The position numbers and the translations under genes are program-made. A stretch of 23,377 nt of DNA from JBIOJM01 sp044450785 (GTDB taxonomy: Bacteria > Planctomycetota > Planctomycetia > Isosphaerales > Isosphaeraceae). Below the pieces are notes generated by a model, which was given only the letters and a program-made list of their open reading frames with translations, did not search any database and was not told the DNA's origin. The DNA lies in assembly GCA_044450785.1 (NCBI GenBank), contig JBIOJM010000141.1:1-23377 (forward strand), written 5' to 3'. Every line of letters begins with the position of its first letter. Positions within the stretch are counted from its first letter, which is position 1. Shown here one piece after another: positions 1 through 7,000 of this stretch.

Positions 1-34
1 CCACCCTACGACCTGGTGCGGCTGCGCCGCTTTA

Positions 35-180
35 GGAACAGGTCGGAAATAAGTTCCCGATTTAGCTTCTCTGGTTTTCCGGGTGCCACTGGCTCTGCCA
101 GTGCCCGCCCAAGCATGGGGACACTGGCATAGCCAGTGGCACACAAATACGAAGGCCGGAAGTTATTTCGGGCCTGTTCC
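35..180. repeat. 146-bp nested palindromic element, copy A
   Basis: The outer arms (35-60 and 155-180) are imperfect inverted repeats pairing at 21 of 26 positions. An inner pair (83-103 and 122-142) pairs at 20 of 21, and each inner arm is itself a small palindrome of CACTGGC and GCCAGTG around three bases. The same element recurs in the same orientation at 8427-8572 with about 8 differences in 146. A TTA lies on both sides of this copy and could be a target duplication, but copy B lacks one. It encodes no recognisable protein. It is best seen as a MITE- or REP-like mobile palindrome; that class is an inference. Confidence 0.85.
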
Positions 181-378
181 TTAACTCCTTCGCGCCGTGA
201 GGTCAGCACGCCGCGGGCCGTTCGTCTTTACCACCTCGCCCCTACGGGGAGAGGTCGGCCGAAGGCCGGGTGAGGGGGTCCGGGCGGTGGTGTTCAGCGA
301 CGCGTCTCTCAGGGGACACTCCTCGACAATGTCTGCCTGATCGATCGGGTCGATGCGCAAAGTGTGCCCGTGAATCAT
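181..378 (-). pseudogene. Small relic ORF, start overlapping the upstream stop (ATGA)
   Basis: A 65-codon frame begins MIHGHTLRID. Its ATG (376-378) overlaps the TGA (375-377) of the relic frame just upstream, in the ATGA arrangement typical of translationally coupled genes. After about 28 codons the frame enters the GC-rich hairpin repeat at 231-280, whose translation (PSPGLRP...) looks like repeat DNA rather than protein. The likely reading is a small gene truncated by a repeat insertion. The product is not recognised, and the open frame could also be chance. Confidence 0.25.
231..280. repeat. GC-rich REP-like double hairpin
   Basis: Two short hairpins lie side by side: CCCC-TAC-GGGG at 239-249 and CGGCC-GAA-GGCCG at 256-268. 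They are flanked by imperfectly complementary CCTCGCC-like and GGTGAGG-like arms. This is the general build of dispersed REP-type repeats. Only one copy is in the window, so its repetitive nature is inferred from structure. Confidence 0.5.
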
Positions 379-642
379 GGTCGATCCTCATCCGCGGGAA
401 TCTCGGGGACATCCGGCAAGGGTAGTGATCCGGGCCGGGCGCGCAGTCGGATTGCGGACTTGGGCCGCGGCAACTCGACCCAAGAATCGAGCATCACGTC
501 GGACTCGTCGTACCGGTTGGAAGGTAGAACCCCGACCGCTCCGAGCACGCGTAACTCGACCCAGTGACCGTTGACTTGAGCGGTAAACCTGCCCTTCTTC
601 CAGTTCCACTTGCCCGAGGTCTTCGACGAGTGTGAGGCTCAT
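375..642 (-). pseudogene. Decayed small gene, unknown product
   Basis: On the minus strand the frame ending at the TGA at 375-377 is open back to 638 and reads like real protein (pieces such as KGRFTAQVNGHWVELRVLG and DSWVELPRPKS). It has no usable start codon near its upstream end. The ATG at 640-642 opens a different frame (MSLTLVEDLGQVELEEG) that would need a one-base shift to join it. The relic therefore looks frameshifted or start-less. It lies 82 bases beyond the glpK stop on the same strand. I do not recognise the family. A functional gene with an unusual start codon is the alternative. Confidence 0.4.
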
Positions 643-724
643 GTGCGCACCTGAAAGGTCAAGAAGATTTGAAATCCGTTCCCTCATCGATTTTACGCTA
701 GACCGGTGCTCGTTGGCAGTGCAT

Positions 725-2227
725 TCACTTTTCGCGGCACATCCGGATGACGCTCTCGACCGCGCGGCGCCAGCGTTGCCCGGCCTGGTCTCTCCAGGCC
801 TGGTCGCGAGCCGGATGAAACGTGCGTCCGCCGGCCTGGAGCAGCTCGATCGCGGCCGCCGGGTCGGGCCAGAAGCCGGCGCCGATCCCGGCGAGGAGGG
901 CGGCCCCCAGGGCGGTCGACTCCGTGTTCGGGCTGCGATGGATCGGCAGATCGAGCAGATCGGCCTGGAACTGAAGGAATGGATCGGACCGCGCCATCCC
1001 GCCGTCGACGCGGATGTCGGTCAGGGGGCTCCCCAGGTCCGAATTCATCGCCTCGATCAAGTCGGCGACCTGGAATGCGACCCCTTCGAGGGTGGCGCGG
1101 GCGACGTCGGCTACCGAGGTCGCGCGGGTCAGCCCGAAGATCGCGCCCCGGGCGGCCGGCTCCCAGTAGGGAGCACCCAGGCCGGTCATGGCCGGGACGA
1201 AAACCACTTCCGTCGCCGGGTCCGACTCGAGGGCGAGCGAGTTGATTTCGGCCGCGGCGCCGATCGCCTTGAGACCGTCGCGGAACCATTGCACGGCAGC
1301 TCCCGCGACGAACACGCTTCCTTCCAAGGCATATTGAGGCGGCCCACCCGCCAGCGTGGCCGCCAGCGTCGTGATCAGGCCCCGCTGCGACGGCACGATC
1401 CTGCTCCCCGTGTGCGCCAGCAGGAAAGCTCCCGTGCCGTAAGTACACTTCGCCTGGCCCGACGAAAGACAGCCTTGCCCGATCAACGACGCCTGCTGGT
1501 CGCCCGCGACTCCCAGGATCGGGATCCCGTCCGGCAAGAAGTCCAGGCCCTCCGTCTGTCCAAACTCTCCCGTGCTCGGACAGATTTCGGGCAATATTCC
1601 GGCCGGGACTCCGAATAATCCGCAGAGGTCCTCGGCCCAGCGGAGGGTGCGGATGTCCATCAAGAGCGTGCGCGAGGCATTCGTGGCGTCCGTGACGAAC
1701 CGCCGGCCTGCCGTCAAATGCCAGATCAAAAAGCTGTCGACCGTGCCCGCCGCCAGGTCCCCAGCGTCCGCGCGGGCTCGGGCACCGGAAACATGATCGA
1801 GGATCCACGCGATCTTGGTTGCCGAAAAGTACGGGTCGATCACCAGCCCCGTTCGCTGAGCGACATCGGGCTGGTGGACCTTGAGCCGGTCGCAGGCTTC
1901 CGCTGTCCGCCGGTCTTGCCAGACCAAAGCGGGCGCGACGGCCCGCCCCGTGCCTCTTTCCCAGACGATCGTTGTCTCTCGTTGATTGGTCAAACCGATG
2001 GCGGCGACTCGGCTCGGCTTCAATCCCGCGTCCAGGAGCGCACCGGTGACTTGCATTCCGACCGACATGGCCAGCGCATGGGGATCGTGCTCGACCCAGC
2101 CCGACCGAGGATATGTCGGCAATACCTCAGCCTGGCTTTGTCCGACCGGTTTCAGTTGACTGTCATACACGACCGCCCGCGTGCTGGTCGTCCCTTGGTC
2201 GATTACCAGAAGATGGTCGCGTGTCAA
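725..2227 (-). CDS. glpK: Glycerol kinase (FGGY family)
   Basis: Phosphorylates glycerol to sn-glycerol 3-phosphate with ATP in the cytoplasm. The N-terminal phosphate-binding motif (DQGTTSTRAVVYD), the SGWVEHDP segment, the GVAGDQQASL motif and the C-terminal DGGMARSD block are all present. At 500 aa it matches the usual family length. The frame is open further upstream, but the start chosen is TTG (2225-2227), directly preceded by a strong GAGGAGGAG Shine-Dalgarno at 2231-2240 and placing the catalytic domain at the N-terminus as usual. The GGKGGTR loop that binds fructose-1,6-bisphosphate in E. coli GlpK is not seen; the corresponding stretch reads LDFLPDGIPILG. No glpF or glpD is adjacent, so the gene stands alone. 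It is divergent from the small membrane-protein gene at 2465. Confidence 0.95.
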   Translation of the reverse strand: MTRDHLLVIDQGTTSTRAVVYDSQLKPVGQSQAEVLPTYPRSGWVEHDPHALAMSVGMQVTGALLDAGLKPSRVAAIGLTNQRETTIVWERGTGRAVAPALVWQDRRTAEACDRLKVHQPDVAQRTGLVIDPYFSATKIAWILDHVSGARARADAGDLAAGTVDSFLIWHLTAGRRFVTDATNASRTLLMDIRTLRWAEDLCGLFGVPAGILPEICPSTGEFGQTEGLDFLPDGIPILGVAGDQQASLIGQGCLSSGQAKCTYGTGAFLLAHTGSRIVPSQRGLITTLAATLAGGPPQYALEGSVFVAGAAVQWFRDGLKAIGAAAEINSLALESDPATEVVFVPAMTGLGAPYWEPAARGAIFGLTRATSVADVARATLEGVAFQVADLIEAMNSDLGSPLTDIRVDGGMARSDPFLQFQADLLDLPIHRSPNTESTALGAALLAGIGAGFWPDPAAAIELLQAGGRTFHPARDQAWRDQAGQRWRRAVESVIRMCREK

Positions 2228-2355
2228 AAGGCTCCTCCTCTCTCCAATCGGTCGAGCGTTTGGCTGAATCGAGATGAGCCGCCAGGTTACCATGGGCGGG
2301 AACGATCGGGCGAGGGGTTGGCTGGCGTTGGTCCGCAGCTTGAGTGGCTTCATGA

Positions 2356-2389
2356 GGATGCCTACGACGTGGTGAGCGCACGCGGGTGA
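2356..2389 (+). pseudogene. Possible 3' remnant of a duplicated membrane-protein gene
   Basis: The 18 bases at 2356-2373 are identical to 2908-2925, near the 3' end of the membrane-protein gene. The following codons read SARG-stop here and SSRA-stop there, so both end as DAYDVVS plus three residues and a stop. The similarity extends slightly upstream (CTTC in both, with a one-base gap). This fits a leftover tail of a tandem copy just 5' of the intact gene. The short length leaves chance or a mobile repeat possible. Confidence 0.35.
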
Positions 2390-2464
2390 CGCATTCCAAG
2401 CTTGGGTGAACCAAACCGAGTCCAGTTGACTCATCGCAACTCAACTTCTCCAGAAACAGGTGCC

Positions 2465-2941
2465 ATGATGGAAGGCTGGGCGATTGACCCTTTGATCATC
2501 CCGATTGTGGGAATCTTGATGCCCCTCGTGCTCGTCCCCACGATCATCGTTCTCAAGCATCGTCATCTCCGGCGCGAGTGGGAGCACAAGGAGCGGATGA
2601 AGGCCATGGAGATCCGGCTCCCCACGCCAATCGGCCAGCCGGCCGGCAAGGGAACAGCAATCGCCTTGATCGGTGGGGGCGTCCCGATCGCATCGGTGCT
2701 GTCGGCCCTCCTGGCCAGCGTCGTGATCGGAGAACAGGGCCTTCCCCAGGACTCCATCCCCTTGAACGGCATCGCCTGGGGCTGTGCCGTCATGATCAGC
2801 TTCTTCGCATTGGTGACCAGCCTGATCCTGGCGTCCATGTCTCCAAAGGCGGCGAAAGAGGTCGACTCCGCCGACCACGTCATCAACGGCAAACCCGTCT
2901 TCGACCCGGATGCCTACGACGTGGTATCGAGCCGCGCCTGA
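2465..2941 (+). CDS. Small three-helix membrane protein, unknown function
   Basis: A 158-aa protein not assigned to a named family. It has a hydrophobic segment at about residues 10-30, a charged cytoplasmic-type loop (KHRHLRREWEHKERMKAME, about 31-49), then two further membrane segments at about 65-88 and 103-125, and a short acidic tail ending DAYDVVSSRA. The start is the first of two adjacent ATGs at 2465; the frame is open about 60 bases further upstream, but that stretch is not membrane-like. The ribosome-binding site is weak. Its last 28 bases overlap the convergent end of the glycosyltransferase gene. The gene is divergent from glpK, and nothing in the sequence ties it functionally to either neighbour. 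Confidence 0.75.
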   Translation: MMEGWAIDPLIIPIVGILMPLVLVPTIIVLKHRHLRREWEHKERMKAMEIRLPTPIGQPAGKGTAIALIGGGVPIASVLSALLASVVIGEQGLPQDSIPLNGIAWGCAVMISFFALVTSLILASMSPKAAKEVDSADHVINGKPVFDPDAYDVVSSRA

Positions 2942-4275
2942 TCTGCGACTTGGTGAAACCGTTCCGCCAGCCGCGACACACCGGCCGCTCCCCAAAGAGC
3001 CATCAGAGGCTCGATCGGGATGTGAAATCGCGCCGAGACGATGGTCAACGTGTGGAACACGACGATCAAGGCGGCCGTCAATATCGTCGGCAGCAGCAGC
3101 CGGAGCAGGGCGGGGCCGGCCAGCACGAGCCCGAGTCCCGCGAGCAGCGTCAATCCCAGGTGGGGCATCCGGTAAGCCAGCATCCTCGACTTGGGATTCG
3201 TCTCATCGAACAGAATGAAGTATCGAAGCCGGCGCAAGCAGAGCCGGCCGTACCGAGCCGGGTCCGCCTCGAGCTCCGCCAGGGCGCGCCGGAACAGAAT
3301 TCGCGAGCGCTCGGGCTCCGAGACCGAGCCGAGCCGGCGGTAGTCGTCCTGGGTCAGTGCGATATCGTCCAGGTAGCCGGCCTCGTGGCGGGCCGCCCAG
3401 ATCGTTCGATTCCAATCCTTGAGGCTCGAGCCAGAGCTCGCCTGGTCGAGGATTCGCTCAACGGACGGCCGCACGACCTTGTCCGTTCCTTCACTGAGAT
3501 TGCAGTTGCCTTGCCAGAACGCGTAGCCGAACGTGCTCTTGATCGCGACGAATTCGCCATGGACGAATGCGTTTCGCAACAACCAGGGAGATGTTCCGGC
3601 CAGCGCGGTGATCGCCAGCAGGGCAATCAGGCGAATCGATCCGCGAGCTCGGCCCGGACTTGTGCTCCGGCCCAGCCAGACGGCCCACGCGGCGCCGGGC
3701 GCCGCCATCGTCAGGATCGGGTCGGTCAAGGCCAGCAGTGCAAGCAGACCGCCCGTGAAAACGGCGTCCCGATTCCGGCCGGTCGTCCCGGCCTGGTAGG
3801 CAAGCGCGAGCGTCCACACCAGCAGGGTCGTTCCCAGCGTGGCGGCTTGCACGTGCGTCGCGGCGTACACCAGGGTCGGGTGCAGCGCGACGATGAGACC
3901 GGCGGTCCACGCCAGCCCCGGGCGGCTCGGGGCAACGAGTCGAGCAAGTCGCAAGACGCCCAGGACCAGCAGGCCGCCCAGGGCGGCCTGGCCTGCCTCC
4001 AGGAGCAGCAGGGCTCCCGGTGTCTCAACCCCGCCGATCTCGTAGGCCAGCGCGACGAGCGCCGGATAGACGGGCGCTTGCTGCGACGTCGGCCCCTCCG
4101 CTCCAAGGAACCGCATCGCGAAACCGTGTCCCGCCAGCAGATTGGCCGCGATCTCACCATGTTCGTAGCTGCTGCGCGGGACGTTATAGCTCTCCAGCAC
4201 CATCACGGCGGCGACCCGGCTTGCAATAGCCAGTCCCACGAGCACACCATCGAGAAACCGGCCCTTCCTGGCCAT
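2914..4275 (-). CDS. Polytopic membrane glycosyltransferase (GT-C, ArnT/PMT-like)
   Basis: A 453-aa protein made largely of hydrophobic helices (about nine or ten). The first large loop carries conserved-looking features of lipid-linked-sugar transferases: SSYEHGEIAANLLAGHGF at about residues 35-52, followed by SQQAPVYPALVALAYE, which resembles the AP-x-YP motif of family 39/83 enzymes. A periplasmic segment with NCNLSEGTD lies in the second half. Such enzymes move a sugar from a polyprenyl-phosphate donor to protein or lipid on the outer face of the inner membrane. The donor and acceptor here are unknown. The start is ATG at 4275, with a purine-rich stretch (GAGGAAGG) somewhat far upstream. 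The 3' end overlaps the convergent membrane-protein gene. Confidence 0.8.
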   Translation of the reverse strand: MARKGRFLDGVLVGLAIASRVAAVMVLESYNVPRSSYEHGEIAANLLAGHGFAMRFLGAEGPTSQQAPVYPALVALAYEIGGVETPGALLLLEAGQAALGGLLVLGVLRLARLVAPSRPGLAWTAGLIVALHPTLVYAATHVQAATLGTTLLVWTLALAYQAGTTGRNRDAVFTGGLLALLALTDPILTMAAPGAAWAVWLGRSTSPGRARGSIRLIALLAITALAGTSPWLLRNAFVHGEFVAIKSTFGYAFWQGNCNLSEGTDKVVRPSVERILDQASSGSSLKDWNRTIWAARHEAGYLDDIALTQDDYRRLGSVSEPERSRILFRRALAELEADPARYGRLCLRRLRYFILFDETNPKSRMLAYRMPHLGLTLLAGLGLVLAGPALLRLLLPTILTAALIVVFHTLTIVSARFHIPIEPLMALWGAAGVSRLAERFHQVADQARLDTTS

Positions 4276-4301
4276 TTGTGCTGCCGCCTTCCTCGAAATA
4301 G

Positions 4302-4321
4302 GTCAGGCTTTCCAGCCTGAC
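4302..4321. repeat. Short perfect hairpin in the glycosyltransferase leader
   Basis: GTCAGGCT and AGCCTGAC pair perfectly around TTCC. It lies 27 bases upstream of the glycosyltransferase ATG and would form in its 5' leader. There is no U-tract, so a dispersed repeat or leader structure is more likely than a terminator. Confidence 0.5.
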
Positions 4322-4580
4322 ACGATCGTGCCGTGCCCGCCGGCATCGCCTGGAGGATTCTGGCCAGGCCCGCGATTATGGTCAAGATCGTGCAGACCGC
4401 TTGAGCTTCGCCCTCCATTCCCGTATACGATACAGATGCACCGCAACCGATCGGAACCGGCCTGTTGACATGCTGAAAAAAACAACGACCCGACAGCCGG
4501 CTAGAATCCCGATGGGGAACGGAGAAACTGCAAGACGTTGACGCGCGGTTCTTTAGGCCACAATCGGCCGTGCTCACACC

Positions 4581-4669
4581 AACCCGACGCGTCAGCGAGG
4601 GTCGCTCTCCGGACGTGTCCGGAGAGCGTTTGGTCTGGCGAGAACAGCGCCTCGCTTACGCGTCGGGTT
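4581..4669. repeat. 89-bp nested palindromic element
   Basis: The outer arms 4581-4600 (AACCCGACGCGTCAGCGAGG) and 4650-4669 pair at 19 of 20 positions. Inside, 4603-4614 and 4617-4628 form a perfect 12-bp inverted repeat (CGCTCTCCGGAC) with a two-base centre. Element type is not known. The outer-plus-inner layout resembles the 146-bp element but the sequence is unrelated. Confidence 0.8.
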
Positions 4670-4776
4670 AGTATGATTTTCGCGAGCGAGCCACGCGGAT
4701 TCAGATCGTCGTGCAATCGCTGGTTTGTAGCTCATTGTCGGCTGATTGGAAAAAAACGGATTGACGGAAACGCTCG

Positions 4777-5448
4777 ATGAAACAACTCGCTGACGACCTG
4801 TACGTCCTTGAAGGCTTTCCTCCCTACGCGATCAACGCTTACCTGCTCGGCGACGTACTGGTCGATGCGGCGACGCGATTCGATGCGCGACGGATCTTGC
4901 GCCGGCTTCGAGGCCGGTCGGTTACATTGCACGCTCTGACGCATGCACACCCCGATCATCAAGGTGCAAGTCATGCAATCTGCGAGACTTTGGGAATTCC
5001 ACTCTGGTGTGGTGAAGCCGATACGGACGCCATGCAGAACGCGGGCGAGATCATGGCCAGGATGCCCCGCCACTGGCTCTCCCGCATGATCGGTCCCGTC
5101 TGGACGGGCCCACCTCATCCCGTGTCTCGACGGCTCCGGGAAGGAGACCAGGTCGGGACGTTCACCGTCGTCGAGACTCCCGGTCACACCGTCGGTCATA
5201 TCTCCTTCTGGCGGGAGGCCGACCGTGTGCTTGTGGTGGGCGATGTTCTCTGCAACCTCAATATCTGGACCGGACGAACCATGCTGCGCGAGCCGGAGCG
5301 TATTTTCACGCTCGACCCGGCCCAGAACCGAAAGTCGGCGCGGCGGCTGATCGCGCTCAATCCGAAGTTGATCTGCTTCGGGCACGGCCCCCCCCTGCGC
5401 GACACCCGGCGCTTCATCGACTACGTCGAGCGTCTCCGCGATCCATGA
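4777..5448 (+). CDS. Metallo-beta-lactamase-fold hydrolase
   Basis: A 223-aa metal-dependent hydrolase. The HxHxDH motif is intact (THAHPDHQG, residues 56-61), and the remaining metal ligands of the fold appear in order: GHTVGH (His137), VVGDVLCN (Asp156) and FGHGPPL (His203). The set is complete, so the protein should bind two metal ions, most likely zinc. There is no signal peptide, so it is probably cytoplasmic. Glyoxalase II-like, quorum-lactonase-like and nucleic-acid enzymes share these motifs, and the substrate cannot be told from sequence. The start is ATG 4777 with a weak ribosome-binding site. A heptanucleotide array begins two bases after its stop, followed by the phosphatase pair on the same strand. 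Confidence 0.88.
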   Translation: MKQLADDLYVLEGFPPYAINAYLLGDVLVDAATRFDARRILRRLRGRSVTLHALTHAHPDHQGASHAICETLGIPLWCGEADTDAMQNAGEIMARMPRHWLSRMIGPVWTGPPHPVSRRLREGDQVGTFTVVETPGHTVGHISFWREADRVLVVGDVLCNLNIWTGRTMLREPERIFTLDPAQNRKSARRLIALNPKLICFGHGPPLRDTRRFIDYVERLRDP

Positions 5449-5449
5449 A

Positions 5450-5484
5450 TCCTTGGTCCTTGGTCCTTGGTCCTTAGTCCTTGG
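5450..5484. repeat. Heptanucleotide array (TCCTTGG)x5
   Basis: Five consecutive 7-bp units of TCCTTGG; the fourth reads TCCTTAG. The array starts two bases after the stop codon of the MBL hydrolase. No inverted partner array was found nearby, unlike the two other heptad loci in the window. Confidence 0.9.
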
Positions 5485-5574
5485 TATAAAGTTGCACCGT
5501 CACTAAACGAAGACAATGTTGGGGTTGCCACAACCGGGGTGTCGACTAAAATCCGCGACGGACGGTGCCGGAAG

Positions 5575-5657
5575 GATGAACGATGAACGATGAAGGATGA
5601 AGGATGCAGAAGACCAGTCCTTTCCGACTCATCCTTCATCCTTCATCCTTCATCCTT
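5575..5657. repeat. Inverted pair of heptanucleotide arrays spanning a gene start
   Basis: Left array 5575-5609 holds five 7-bp units (GATGAAC twice, GATGAAG twice, GATGCAG). Right array 5630-5657 holds four units of CATCCTT. The units of the two arrays are complementary over most of their length, so the region can fold into a long hairpin with a loop of about 20 bases. The start codon ATG (5604-5606) of the first phosphatase lies in the last left unit, and the right array encodes residues about 10-18 of its N-terminus. Confidence 0.88.
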
Positions 5658-6497
5658 CTGCTCCGGTTGCTTGCCGGCGTTGCCCTGGCGATCGCGCTGG
5701 CGTGGGCTTGGGGAGTCGTTTATCCGTGGAATGGAAAGTCCGAAAAAAGGGTTCACGTGGTCGTGCCGGGCCGACTGGTGCGGGGAGCCTGGCAGGATCC
5801 CGAGTCGTTGCGGGCGATCATCGCGCGCGAGCGGATCAAGACGATCGTGACGTTGACGGCGATCAATCGCGATGACGCCAAGTATCCAGGGCAAGCGGAA
5901 GTCGTCTCCGACACGGGCGTGGGCTGGGTGATCGTGCCGATGCGCGGATCAACGGCGACGCTGGAACAGATGGCCCAGGCCGCCGACTTGCTGGCTGATC
6001 CGAGCCGGCAACCGGTTTTTTTCCATTGCGTGGCGGGTCATCACCGCACGAGTTTGGCGCACGCGGCCTACTTGATAAGGCACCGAGGCTCCTCGGCCGA
6101 GCAGGCGTGGAGTGCGGTATCGGGCTTGCCCTGGGCCCGGCCGGGGGCACCCGCCGATCGGAATGACAAATCGCTGATCGAGGAATTCGCCAGAGTCCAA
6201 CGATTCCTATCCCCAGAGGTACGTCCAGCCACGCGTGAGGTCCACGATGACAAGGAAGACACGCTCGCGCCGGATCGCCGCCTGGATCGCGCGGCTGGTC
6301 GCGGCGATCATCATCTCCGTGCTGGTGTTCGTGGCGTGGGACCAGGCGACTTTCAACTTCGGCCAGGTCCAGCCGGGCCGGATCTACCGGTCGGGCCAGA
6401 TGCCCGCAACGGCCCTGGCACAAACCCTGCGCGCGAACCGGATCAAGACGGTCTTGAACTTGAGGGGCGCTCACGCGACCGACACCTGGTACCGTGA
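5604..6497 (+). CDS. Membrane-anchored tyrosine/dual-specificity phosphatase, 3' end out of frame
   Basis: The protein carries the cysteine-phosphatase signature HCVAGHHRTS (His141, Cys142, Arg148), preceded by the family's PGRLVRGA and RIKTIVTLT segments, so it should dephosphorylate phosphotyrosine, phosphoserine or a small phosphate ester. An N-terminal hydrophobic stretch (about residues 8-34) anchors it to the membrane; part of this is encoded by the heptad array. The phosphatase domain is finished by about residue 205. The frame then runs on for about 85 codons inside the next phosphatase gene in another frame, giving a charged, low-complexity tail with no family resemblance. A one-base shift would end it at the TGA at 6236-6238, just before the next ATG. 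The tail is therefore probably an artefact of a frameshift. The start at 5604 is uncertain. Confidence 0.75.
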   Translation: MQKTSPFRLILHPSSFILLLRLLAGVALAIALAWAWGVVYPWNGKSEKRVHVVVPGRLVRGAWQDPESLRAIIARERIKTIVTLTAINRDDAKYPGQAEVVSDTGVGWVIVPMRGSTATLEQMAQAADLLADPSRQPVFFHCVAGHHRTSLAHAAYLIRHRGSSAEQAWSAVSGLPWARPGAPADRNDKSLIEEFARVQRFLSPEVRPATREVHDDKEDTLAPDRRLDRAAGRGDHHLRAGVRGVGPGDFQLRPGPAGPDLPVGPDARNGPGTNPAREPDQDGLELEGRSRDRHLVP

Positions 6498-6996
6498 CGA
6501 AGTCGCCGCGACCAACGCCGTGGGTGCAACCCAGGTCGACGTTTCGATGTCATCTTGCATCTGGATGTCGCGCGCCCAGTTGCGTCGGTTGATCCGGGCG
6601 CTCGACACCGCGGATTACCCGATTCTCATCCATTGTGCATGGGGATCGGAGCGGACCGGGCTGGTCTCGGCGTTCGCCGAGCTGCTCAGGCCCGGCAGCA
6701 CGCTCGACGACGCTCGCGCCCAGTTCTCGATCCGTCACTTGTTCGTACCGGTCAACAACGGCAAGGTCATGGCCCAGCACCTCGACCAGTACGAGAGCTG
6801 GCTCCGTACAAACGGGATGAAACACGATCCGGCGACGTTCCACCGATGGGTGGACCAGGGTTTCAAGCCGGGCGTGCCCAGCCGCGAACAATGGCCTTAT
6901 GATCCTTATCCCCTGGTCGTCATCACTCGACCCGGCTCGAAGCCCGAGCGAGAGCCGGTCATGGAAGGCGCCGGACCGGCTCGGCTCAGGAAGTGA
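6247..6996 (+). CDS. Membrane-anchored tyrosine/dual-specificity phosphatase, second copy
   Basis: A 249-aa paralogue of the preceding gene. It has a basic N-terminus, one membrane helix (about residues 14-31), then PGRIYRSGQ and RIKTVLNLRG, and the intact signature HCAWGSERTG (His129, Cys130, Arg136). The C-terminal third (DQGFKPGVPSREQWPYDPYP) extends past the usual domain. ATG 6247 was chosen because GTGAGG at 6235-6240 gives a well-spaced ribosome-binding site; GTG 6235 in the same frame is possible. The thioesterase ATG follows four bases after its stop, so the two are very likely co-transcribed. The two phosphatases share layout but differ clearly in sequence, pointing to an old tandem duplication. 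Confidence 0.88.
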   Translation: MTRKTRSRRIAAWIARLVAAIIISVLVFVAWDQATFNFGQVQPGRIYRSGQMPATALAQTLRANRIKTVLNLRGAHATDTWYRDEVAATNAVGATQVDVSMSSCIWMSRAQLRRLIRALDTADYPILIHCAWGSERTGLVSAFAELLRPGSTLDDARAQFSIRHLFVPVNNGKVMAQHLDQYESWLRTNGMKHDPATFHRWVDQGFKPGVPSREQWPYDPYPLVVITRPGSKPEREPVMEGAGPARLRK

Positions 6997-7000
6997 GACC

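Larger units (their letters stand above)
4276..4776. other. Intergenic region between divergent genes, with two palindromes
   Basis: This 501-bp gap separates the start of the glycosyltransferase (minus) from the start of the MBL hydrolase (plus), so it should hold promoters for both. I see no convincing coding frame. It contains the small hairpin at 4302-4321 and the nested palindrome at 4581-4669. No promoter pair stood out clearly enough to call. Confidence 0.6.

Noticed and set aside
632..1618. Long plus-strand open frame (328 codons)
   Set aside because: It lies opposite glpK and has an Arg/Gly/Asp-rich composition typical of antisense frames in GC-rich DNA.
693..1808. 371-codon minus-strand frame overlapping glpK
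   Set aside because: It is a shifted reading of glpK with Arg/Gly-rich composition and no domain.
2578..4320. 580-codon plus-strand open frame
   Set aside because: It runs through the membrane-protein gene and then opposite the glycosyltransferase; its translation is a Gln/Arg/Gly-rich string with no domain.
5450..5657. Possible CRISPR-like repeats
   Set aside because: Units are 7 bp and directly adjacent with no spacers; no cas genes are present.
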